Below are positions 25,032-31,348 of a stretch of 33,100 bases of DNA, in pieces. Positions within the stretch are counted from its first letter, which is position 1, and each line of letters opens with the position of its first letter. Location: the NCBI GenBank assembly GCA_027460605.1, contig JAPZAN010000120.1, forward strand, positions 1-33,100, written 5' to 3'. Origin of the DNA: Candidatus Methanoperedens sp. (lineage in GTDB: Archaea; Halobacteriota; Methanosarcinia; Methanosarcinales; Methanoperedenaceae). Made by a program: the position numbers and the translations under genes. Under the pieces are notes generated by a model. It was not told the DNA's origin and did no database searches. It saw nothing but the letters and a program-made list of their open reading frames with translations.

Positions 25032-25650
25032 TGCGTTTTAGCATCCCGACTGTGTCATTATATCTCGTATCTGCATAAAAGCGCCATGCATTTGCAAGGG
25101 CCGCAGGCCCGAGATAATCCTTGTCCCTTGCTGCCACAGGACATGCCCCGTAGCAAAGGCCGCACAGGATGCAAGCCGCATACTTATCGACTTTCCTGAC
25201 ATCCAGTTGCGACATCAACATATCCCCGCCTCCCTCAAACCAGGGATGCACATCCTCATAATGTTTAAAAAAAGGTTTTAAATCCACCACCAGGTCTTTG
25301 ATTACAGGGAGGTTCGGGAGAGGTTCAATAAGTATTTCCTCGCCGGTCTTTAATTCAGGTTTCGCAACCGGACCATACGGTGATAAGGTCAATACCCGTT
25401 CGCCAATGATTTCAGATGCCTGGGTACGGCATGCAAGTCTTTGTTTCTTGTTGATGAGCATGGCACATGAGCCGCAAACCGCGCCGCGGCATGAATACCT
25501 GAAGGCAAGGGAGCCATCCTGCTCATCCTGTATCTGGAAAAGCGCTTCAAGAACAGACATATGCGGTTTGGGTTTTACTTCAAAAGTATCGAACCACGAC
25601 CTTTCCCCGTCAAATCTTTTGATCTTGAATTTCATAACCCGGCATTTCAT
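24916..25650 (-). CDS. sdhB: Succinate dehydrogenase/fumarate reductase iron-sulfur subunit, disrupted C-terminus
   Basis: The open frame is 244 residues. It has the [2Fe-2S] set (C54, C59, C62, C74) and the first ferredoxin-type motif, CILCGLCYGACPV (C160-C170). The second cysteine motif needed for the [4Fe-4S] and [3Fe-4S] clusters is absent. After DTR (residue 196) the frame becomes non-homologous and overlaps sdhC by 116 bp. In the alternative frame immediately after DTR the sequence reads RDIMTQSGC and a TAA at 25038-25040, 6 nt before the sdhC ATG, exactly where an sdhB stop should be. A deletion near 25063 is the simplest explanation. The TATA box at 25667-25676 makes the ATG at 25635 a likely start; 25650 is the upstream ATG. 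Confidence 0.82.
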   Translation of the reverse strand: MKCRVMKFKIKRFDGERSWFDTFEVKPKPHMSVLEALFQIQDEQDGSLAFRYSCRGAVCGSCAMLINKKQRLACRTQASEIIGERVLTLSPYGPVAKPELKTGEEILIEPLPNLPVIKDLVVDLKPFFKHYEDVHPWFEGGGDMLMSQLDVRKVDKYAACILCGLCYGACPVAARDKDYLGPAALANAWRFYADTRYNDTVGMLKRNGKRKGLRNRDVGMAAPARHGYPACVLPVHTYRVGAWN

Positions 25651-25666
25651 AGTTTCTTTCCCACAT

Positions 25667-25676
25667 TATATAAAAC
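25667..25676 (-). promoter_or_regulatory. TATA box of the sdhBC operon
   Basis: On the minus strand TTTTATATAA sits with its centre about 27 bp before position 25644. This favours a very short leader and translation from the ATG at 25635. Confidence 0.4.
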
Positions 25677-25800
25677 ACATGGTAGGATAAATGAAGATAC
25701 TTGGGGTATACCGTGTTCATGTAAGGTAAATGTCTTTTATTTTGGGTAGATATAAATAATAGTTTTACAATTAAAGACACTAATAATAAGGGGTGATATC

Positions 25801-26520
25801 ATGAGAAAAATATTAGTAATGATGGCAATAGCCGTGCTTCTCGTAGTAGTGAGTCCGGCAGGCGCCGTAAATACAGACATAAAACTAACAGACACATTAA
25901 AACTTGAGCAGGGTTACAACCTGCATCTGGTCAGCACTGATGTGAATGGCAGTCCGAGGACTGCAGTGCTGCAATTAAACAAGGGCGGAGATGAAAAAAC
26001 AGTAACTTCCGGAGATGAGTTCAGCCTTTATGATGGACAAGGACACCTGATAGTAACAGCAAAGTTAGATGCAGTTTTTGTGGGGGCCACCGGCACATTA
26101 GTCCAAATAAAAAATCTCGTTCAGTATGATAAGAACACAGGTGAGATAATTTTGACAATGGATCGAGTACTTTTGTTTATACCCTCCCATCCGCCTGTTA
26201 AAAATGAGAAGCCTGTAACGGACACGCTTGGACTGAAACAGGGCTATAAATTGCAGTTAATGGCTGCCGATGATAAGGCTGTGCCTGTGCAGATATGGCT
26301 GCAATTAATCCACGGCAGTGTTGTTTATGATGAGGTTGTATCTTTGGGTGAAAATTTTGGCTTTTATGATGGAAGTGTTTTGGTTGCGAATGGAACGTTC
26401 ACTACGCTTTTCCTCGGTTCCACGGGCTACATGGTTGAACTGGAAGACCTCACCCAGTATAATAATAACGGCAGGATAATATTGTATCTGGATAGAGTGA
26501 TACTGGTAAAACCCTACTAG
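25801..26520 (+). CDS. Secreted protein with two S-layer-type duplication domains
   Basis: 239 residues. A signal peptide (ILVMMAIAVLLVVVSPAGA) is followed by two homologous modules of about 100 residues. Module 1 has LKLEQGYNLHLVSTDVNG, GDEFSLYDG, LDAVFVGATG and LVQYD; module 2 has LGLKQGYKLQLMAADDKA, GENFGFYDG, FTTLFLGSTG and LTQYN. This matches the S-layer family duplication domain of Methanosarcinales surface proteins, here in a minimal form without a C-terminal membrane anchor. A GGGGTGAT ribosome site and a TATA box (GATATAAATA, 25748-25757) precede it. It lies between the divergent sdhBC and sdhA genes; its role is unknown. Confidence 0.75.
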   Translation: MRKILVMMAIAVLLVVVSPAGAVNTDIKLTDTLKLEQGYNLHLVSTDVNGSPRTAVLQLNKGGDEKTVTSGDEFSLYDGQGHLIVTAKLDAVFVGATGTLVQIKNLVQYDKNTGEIILTMDRVLLFIPSHPPVKNEKPVTDTLGLKQGYKLQLMAADDKAVPVQIWLQLIHGSVVYDEVVSLGENFGFYDGSVLVANGTFTTLFLGSTGYMVELEDLTQYNNNGRIILYLDRVILVKPY

Positions 26521-26545
26521 ACGGTTGAAGTATAATGTTCCTTTT

Positions 26546-26594
26546 AGACGGGAGAACAGGATTAAAGATATAATGTATCCTGTTAATCCTGTCT
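26546..26594. repeat. Inverted iterated CAGGATT repeat, copy 2
   Basis: Left arm AGACGGGAGAACAGGATTAA (26546-26565) and right arm ATCCTGTTAATCCTGTCT (26577-26594) are partial inverted repeats of the same family as 16897-16963. The 200-bp gap 26521-26719 holds this repeat and the probable sdhA promoter (CTTTTATTAT, about 26683-26692). Confidence 0.7.
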
Positions 26595-26719
26595 GAAAAT
26601 CATTGTTTCTTTTTTAATTTTTATTTATAGCCACTAGAGTTTCATTCCACATTTATTCCAATAATATACCAGATGATAACTACTTTTATTATGCCAGCCA
26701 ATCCTGAGTATAGTATAAT

Positions 26720-28420
26720 ATGTTCAGGCACGACATCATAATAGTGGGAGGAGGTCTGGCGGGTTTGCGCGCCGCTTTAGCAATCAGGGGCGCCGATGTG
26801 GCAGTCATATCCAGAGTCCATCCCTTGCGCTCACATTCGGTAGCAGCCCAGGGCGGTATAAATGCCGCGCTTGCGAAAAACGACAGGTGGGAAGACCACG
26901 CTTTTGACACGATAAAAGGAAGCGATTACCTTGCAGACCAGGACGCTGTGGAAGTGCTGTGTCAGGATGCGCCGGCGCGTGTAATTGAAATGGAGCGATG
27001 GGGGGCGCTTTTTTCAAGAACCGATGAAGGAATGATTGCCCAGCGCCCTTTCGGCGGCGCAGGCTATCCGCGCACGGCTTACGCAGAGGACAGGACAGGT
27101 CATGCGCTGTTGCATACGATGTACGAGCAGGCGCTTAAAAATGGCATCAAATTCTATGAAGAATGGCTGGTAACGCGGCTTGTCGTAAAGACCCCGTATT
27201 TAAATACGGGGACTAATAACGGCAGATGTTCAGGCGTTGTCGGATACAACATCGCAAACGGGAGAATAGAGGGGTTTCTTGCAAAAGCAGTGATTTTCGC
27301 TACCGGTGGATACGGAAGAATATACAGGCGTTCAACGAACTCTATCATAAATACGGGATTCGGGTGTGCTGTGGCATACAGAAGCGGCGTTGCACTTTCG
27401 GACATGGAATTTGTCCAGTTCCATCCCACCACGCTTTACGGAACGAATATACTTATTACAGAAGGTGCTCGCGGCGAAGGGGGTCTCCTCAAGAATAAAC
27501 ACGGCGAGCGGTTCATGGCGCGTTATTCTCCCCATTTGCTTGACCTTGCGCCGCGGGATATAGTGGCGCGCGCCATCCAGACCGAGATAAACGAGGGCAG
27601 GGGATTTGAAGGCGGTTACGTTCACCTTGAACTGATGCACATAGGCGGGCGGAAAATCAAAGAGCGCCTGCCTGGAATCAGGCAGATAGCTATGGATTTT
27701 GCGAACATCGACCCGATTGAAGAGCCGATACCCATCCAGCCGGCGCAGCATTATTCCATGGGAGGGATTGCTTCAAATAAAAACTGTGAGACCTCACTTT
27801 CAGGATTCTACGTGTGCGGTGAATGCTCCTGCCTCAGCGTGCACGGGGCAAACAGGCTTGGCGGGAATTCACTGCTTGAGACGATAGTTTTCGGGAAGCT
27901 CGCCGGGGAAAATGCAGCGATGTTTGCGAATGGAATCGGCTTTGAAGCAGCGGATATCATGGAAAAAGCGGTTCATGGGGAATTGCAGCGGGTTTCGGCG
28001 CTTCTTGGCAAGAACGAAGGCGAAGCATTCTTCAAAATCCGCGATGAGCTAAAGGAAATCATGGATGAAAAAGTCGGGATATTCCGTGATGAAGAGAACC
28101 TGAAGGCGGCGCTTGGTAAAATCAGGGAACTCAAGATGCGCTACGGGAGTGTGTATGTCAGGAATAAAGGCACTGTTTTTAACCAGGAACTCGTGAATGC
28201 GATTGAGCTTGAAGGAATGCTGGATATTGCAGAAGTTATTTGCATCGGGGCAATTGAGCGGAAGGAAAGCCGCGGTTCGCATTTCAGGCTTGATTATCCC
28301 GCAAGGGATGATGCGAACTGGCTCAGGCATACGCTGGTTACATTTGCGCCTGAAGGGCTGCGCGTGGAGTACAAGCCTGTGAATATAACAATGTATCCAC
28401 CCAAGCCGAGGGAGTATTGA
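26720..28420 (+). CDS. sdhA: Succinate dehydrogenase/fumarate reductase flavoprotein subunit
   Basis: 566 residues. It has the dinucleotide-binding IIVGGGLAGLRAAL, and RSHSVAAQGGINAAL with His39, the probable covalent FAD site. Substrate/catalytic signatures are FVQFHPTTLYG, ITEGARGEGGLL, PAQHYSMGG and HGANRLGGNSLLE. The C-terminal end, GSHFRLDYPARDDANWLRHTL, is typical. The enzyme interconverts succinate and fumarate. Residues 158-167 (TPYLNTGTNN) are an extra surface insertion encoded by a palindrome (see 27192-27211). The gene is on the opposite strand from sdhBC and separated by an S-layer-like gene, an unusual arrangement. The ATG is probably leaderless or nearly so. Confidence 0.92.
   Translation: MFRHDIIIVGGGLAGLRAALAIRGADVAVISRVHPLRSHSVAAQGGINAALAKNDRWEDHAFDTIKGSDYLADQDAVEVLCQDAPARVIEMERWGALFSRTDEGMIAQRPFGGAGYPRTAYAEDRTGHALLHTMYEQALKNGIKFYEEWLVTRLVVKTPYLNTGTNNGRCSGVVGYNIANGRIEGFLAKAVIFATGGYGRIYRRSTNSIINTGFGCAVAYRSGVALSDMEFVQFHPTTLYGTNILITEGARGEGGLLKNKHGERFMARYSPHLLDLAPRDIVARAIQTEINEGRGFEGGYVHLELMHIGGRKIKERLPGIRQIAMDFANIDPIEEPIPIQPAQHYSMGGIASNKNCETSLSGFYVCGECSCLSVHGANRLGGNSLLETIVFGKLAGENAAMFANGIGFEAADIMEKAVHGELQRVSALLGKNEGEAFFKIRDELKEIMDEKVGIFRDEENLKAALGKIRELKMRYGSVYVRNKGTVFNQELVNAIELEGMLDIAEVICIGAIERKESRGSHFRLDYPARDDANWLRHTLVTFAPEGLRVEYKPVNITMYPPKPREY
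27192..27211. repeat. Perfect 20-bp palindrome inside sdhA
   Basis: CCCCGTATTTAAATACGGGG is exactly self-complementary and sits in frame in the coding sequence, within a 30-nt stretch (27191-27220) that encodes ten residues not expected in the family between VVK and GRCSGVVGYN. Confidence 0.85.
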
Positions 28421-28448
28421 GCAAGAATGCCCATTACTGAAAATAGAT

Positions 28449-28943
28449 TTACCTGTACGCTTTTAATATCTCAATACCTTTTTTTGGAAGTTCAAGTATA
28501 TCCCTGCAAAGACAGTCCTTATCGTTACAAATCTTTTTACCGATTAAAGCATCCATATGTTCTTTATAGACCTCCTGCGCCGTCTTTTTAAAATCATTGT
28601 GATAATACGTTTTAATAACAAGGTTACTTAAATTGATACTCCCGTTGAACGTAGGTTCCTTCTCAAATAAGGCCGGCACTGTGATCAGTTTCTTCCCGTT
28701 GTCAAGCTCAGACAGGAAAACAAAAATCGTCCTCCCGACATAAGCCTGTGCAGCCGCAGCTTCTATGCATCCCCTGAAACCTTTTCCATTGACCCCGTTA
28801 ATTAACAATCCGCAGTATCCCACTCCATTTCCATTCAGGAAATACCTTACCCTGAGGGATAATTCCACATGCATGATAGGCACTTTAATCTCAGAATGCT
28901 GATTATCGGCATTTAATTCCAGAAACCCGTCTAAATTATCCAT
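28449..28943 (-). CDS. Hypothetical protein
   Basis: 164 residues from an ATG with AAAAGGA 4-5 nt upstream. The N-terminal two-thirds is predicted alpha/beta, with VELSLRVRYFLNGNGVGYCGLLINGVNGK and GRTIFVFLSELDNGKKLITVPALF. The C-terminal part is helical with three cysteines (KICNDKDCLCRD). No family recognised; it could be a small metal- or ligand-binding cytoplasmic protein. It converges on sdhA and lies just downstream of the ferritin-like gene on the same strand. Confidence 0.6.
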   Translation of the reverse strand: MDNLDGFLELNADNQHSEIKVPIMHVELSLRVRYFLNGNGVGYCGLLINGVNGKGFRGCIEAAAAQAYVGRTIFVFLSELDNGKKLITVPALFEKEPTFNGSINLSNLVIKTYYHNDFKKTAQEVYKEHMDALIGKKICNDKDCLCRDILELPKKGIEILKAYR

Positions 28944-28971
28944 AAATCCTTTTTTGTTGGGTAATATGAAA

Positions 28972-29382
28972 TCAGGGGCTTATTTTTTCAAGCCTTATCC
29001 TGAACTCTTTCCTGTGCCTTTTCTCTTCATCCAGTATATGTTTTAACACCCCGACCACTTCAGCATCGTCTATCATTTCAATATGCTTTTTGTATCTCTC
29101 AATAGCATCTGTTTCAAGCGCTTTTTGTTTTTCCAGTTGACCTTTGAGGTCATCTCCCCCGAAATCAAGCTCGTTGTGTTCCATACCCGGCTTCCCGCCC
29201 CGTTTCACGATAAGCTCGGCAAGCCAGTTCATGTGCCTCATTTCGTCAATTGCAATCGCTTCTGTGACCCTGCTCGGGTCGCACCTGGGCATGATAAATG
29301 CATTCCTGACATAAATCAGGGTAGTTTCGATTTCCTTCACATAATCTTCGTTTAATAAACGGATTATTTCTCCAGCTTCCAA
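28972..29382 (-). CDS. Ferritin-like di-iron protein (bacterioferritin/rubrerythrin-type)
   Basis: 136 residues forming a four-helix bundle with di-iron ligands: E17/E19 on helix 1, E47 and H50 in AIDEMRHMNWL, E90/E95 on helix 3, and E120 and H123 in LDEEKRHRKEF. It may store iron or protect against peroxide; there is no rubredoxin domain. The start is a TTG with a strong Shine-Dalgarno (GGAGGGCTGAAT), and no ATG occurs before residue 31. It is divergent from the DedA-like gene. Confidence 0.85.
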   Translation of the reverse strand: MEAGEIIRLLNEDYVKEIETTLIYVRNAFIMPRCDPSRVTEAIAIDEMRHMNWLAELIVKRGGKPGMEHNELDFGGDDLKGQLEKQKALETDAIERYKKHIEMIDDAEVVGVLKHILDEEKRHRKEFRIRLEKISP

Positions 29383-29480
29383 ATTCAGCCCTCCGTGTTT
29401 ACAGGATGATTGAGCGCATGAGTATTTATCTTTAATTGAATACTCATCATTTTTATAGCAGTTGCGTATATTTCAGGTAT

Positions 29481-29933
29481 ATGTTAGAATCCCTTCAAGC
29501 CATCCTGTTAAATTACGGTTATCTCGGTCTTTTTCTTGCAAGTTTCCTTGCATCTACGATAGTTCCTTTCGGAAGCGAGGGGATTCTTGTATTTCTCGTT
29601 TACGAGAAATTCAATATCCCAGCCCTGGTGTTTGTCGCATCGGCAGGAAACTACTTTGGCGCCTGCACAACTTATTATATAGGGTTAAAAGGAAGAAGTT
29701 TTGCCCAAAAATATCTTTCCATTGATCCCGGGAATCTTGAAAAGGCAGAAAAATATTTCTCAAAATACGGGGCAGCCGTGCTTTTATTTACATGGCTGCC
29801 ATTTATAGGAGATGTTTTTACTGTCTTTGGCGGATTACTGCGGTTTAAGTTCTGGATTTTTTCAGTTCTTGTGTTTACAGGAAAGTTTCTGCGCTATCTG
29901 GTTGTGGCATATCTTGCGGCAGCGGTTTTTTAA
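29481..29933 (+). CDS. DedA/SNARE-associated family (YqaA-like) membrane protein
   Basis: About 150 residues from the ATG at 29481 with TTTCAGGTAT upstream; the ORF opens at a TTG at 29436 without an RBS. Family signatures are YLGLFLASFLASTIVPFGSEG, NYFGACTTYYIGLKGR, YFSKYGAAVLLFTWLPFIGD and FWIFSVLVFTGKFLRYL, with about four membrane helices. DedA/YqaA proteins are lipid-related or membrane-homeostasis transporters; the substrate here is unknown. Confidence 0.88.
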   Translation: MLESLQAILLNYGYLGLFLASFLASTIVPFGSEGILVFLVYEKFNIPALVFVASAGNYFGACTTYYIGLKGRSFAQKYLSIDPGNLEKAEKYFSKYGAAVLLFTWLPFIGDVFTVFGGLLRFKFWIFSVLVFTGKFLRYLVVAYLAAAVF

Positions 29934-29937
29934 AAAA

Positions 29938-30080
29938 TTAACCGCAGATGAACGCAGATTTACCGGCACTTCAAACCAGGACGCAAAGACAGGATGACAG
30001 GCAATTCGAAACGAATTTTTCAGACAGGATTTACAGGATTAACAAGATGCGAATAATCCTGTCCATCCTGTTATCCTGTC
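29938..30080. repeat. Composite repeat cluster (CTGCG and CAGGATT families)
   Basis: 29938-29962 is TTAACCGCAGATGAACGCAG and following bases, the reverse-orientation CTGCG repeat. 29979-29990 has GGACGCAAAGAC, matching the 6603-6627 repeat. 30021-30049 (CAGACAGGATTTACAGGATT, then AACAAGATG) and 30055-30080 (AATCCTGTCCATCCTGTTAT, then CCTGTC) are copy 3 of the inverted CAGGATT repeat. All three repeat families of the window meet in this one gap. Confidence 0.75.
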
Positions 30081-30082
30081 AT

Positions 30083-30163
30083 AAGAGCGAGCCGGAGAGG
30101 GCGCTGGAGGAAGTGCATCGGATGTTGAAACTGGGTGGGGTTTTGTCTTTCAGCGACCATTGA
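30083..30163 (+). pseudogene. Remnant of a SAM-dependent methyltransferase
   Basis: A short frame ending in TGA reads KSEPERALEEVHRMLKLGG and then VLSFSDH. This is the post-core motif of class I methyltransferases (Methyltransf_11 type: E-x-x-R-x-L-x-x-G-G). Only this part remains, directly attached to a CAGGATT repeat, and there is no start. It is a gene fragment left after a rearrangement. Confidence 0.6.
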
Positions 30164-30202
30164 AGTTCAGCCCCTTGCTGGCAAATTTCCTCGATACCTC
30201 GC

Positions 30203-30224
30203 TCTCCGCGCCTCTGCGGCTAAT
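30203..30224. repeat. CCTCTGCGG-type repeat
   Basis: TCTCCGCGCCTCTGCGGCTA continues into TTAAGG and resembles the CCTCTGCGG sequence at 6603-6627. It ends at the stop codon of the radical SAM gene. Confidence 0.5.
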
Positions 30225-31306
30225 TAAGGTATAATCTCGCACCCGTTATTAAACTCAGGATACTCAAAATCCTGCCTTTTCACAACCCCGCTCTCAATCA
30301 GCTCCTTCACCCGCGGCAAAGCCTCCTGCAACTTCCGTACCAGATGCCTGACCGTAGAGCAAATCAGGGCAAACCCGTTCTCCCTGAGCATTTCCTGCGA
30401 CCTGTTCACAAAAAGACACCTGCCGCCGCAGATATGGAATATGTCGCATGATACACATGGCTCGCCAACTGAGGCTTTATCGCAAAGCGAGCGCGGACTG
30501 TCGTCAAATATCGAGCCTATAACTGAAAAATCAAAATCGATGGACACGGGGCAGGCAGAAATCCTGCCGTCCGGCATAATTGAAAAAAAATCAATTCCTG
30601 AACCGCATCGAAGGCGCGATTTTTTACCTGATAGCAGCGAATCCATCATGCCTATAAACGGGACTATCCCGCAAACGCGATTCGAGCGCGACATCTCATC
30701 CACCCACCAGTCCGCAAGCAAAGTGACTCCGGAATTATATTCAGCAATCCATTCAACAAGTCCGGGTTCTGTATTTTCCCAGGCTTCCCAGAACATATCA
30801 AAACTGAGCTGCCAGTGAACATGGTCAAAAAACCCGGTGCCAAGAAGATGCCGCACGTTTTCGTAGATATCCGTACCCTGCGCCACCGTCATCCTTGCTA
30901 CGAGGTCGCCGCAAAAGCCTCGGCGTTTTATGAGTTTTGAATTATGTATGATGCGGTCATATACGCCCTTTCCCCGTTCCCTGTCCGTAACTTCCTTTGT
31001 CCCGTCGATTGATACGAGGATGGAATGGAATTTTTCAAGATATTTGGTTTCGATTTTATCTAAAAGCAGACCATTTGTCTGGATAACGAAACGCCCAGGA
31101 ATCGCATCCATGATATTTTCCATGGTCTTGATGCGAAGGAGGGGTTCGCCTCCGTAAAATTCGAGAACAGGGTTGCTGTCCAGGGATAAAAACGATTTAA
31201 GGTCTGCAATCGAATACTGGATTTCTTTTGGATGGGTGTCGCTTCCGCCGCCGCAGTAATTGCAATTGAGATTGCATTCTTTTGTCAGGATTATGTGGTA
31301 GTGCAT
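30224..31306 (-). CDS. Radical SAM/SPASM peptide-modifying enzyme (AF1577-like)
   Basis: 360 residues. The radical SAM cluster motif CNLNCNYCGGG is at residues 11-21, then EFYGGEPLL and VIQTNGLLL for SAM binding. A C-terminal SPASM-type region has cysteines in LRCGSGIDFFSIMPDGRISACPVS and EPCVSCDIFHICGGRCLF. This fits the archaeal AF1577-like family of putative peptide-modifying radical SAM enzymes. It would hold three [4Fe-4S] clusters. The substrate is not known and no adjacent precursor peptide is evident. No strong Shine-Dalgarno precedes the ATG. Confidence 0.87.
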   Translation of the reverse strand: MHYHIILTKECNLNCNYCGGGSDTHPKEIQYSIADLKSFLSLDSNPVLEFYGGEPLLRIKTMENIMDAIPGRFVIQTNGLLLDKIETKYLEKFHSILVSIDGTKEVTDRERGKGVYDRIIHNSKLIKRRGFCGDLVARMTVAQGTDIYENVRHLLGTGFFDHVHWQLSFDMFWEAWENTEPGLVEWIAEYNSGVTLLADWWVDEMSRSNRVCGIVPFIGMMDSLLSGKKSRLRCGSGIDFFSIMPDGRISACPVSIDFDFSVIGSIFDDSPRSLCDKASVGEPCVSCDIFHICGGRCLFVNRSQEMLRENGFALICSTVRHLVRKLQEALPRVKELIESGVVKRQDFEYPEFNNGCEIIP

Positions 31307-31348
31307 GAAGCAAATCCTGAATGGGGTGGTTGTTGTTATGCCTGAATC

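Noticed and set aside
24916..25062. A genuine SdhB C-terminal extension overlapping sdhC
   Set aside because: The sequence after DTR has no similarity to SdhB and covers the start of sdhC in another frame; the alternative frame gives a stop exactly where sdhB should end.
29948..30163. A 71-aa protein across the repeat cluster
   Set aside because: Most of its frame is repeat sequence; only the last 26 codons look like a protein, a methyltransferase remnant.
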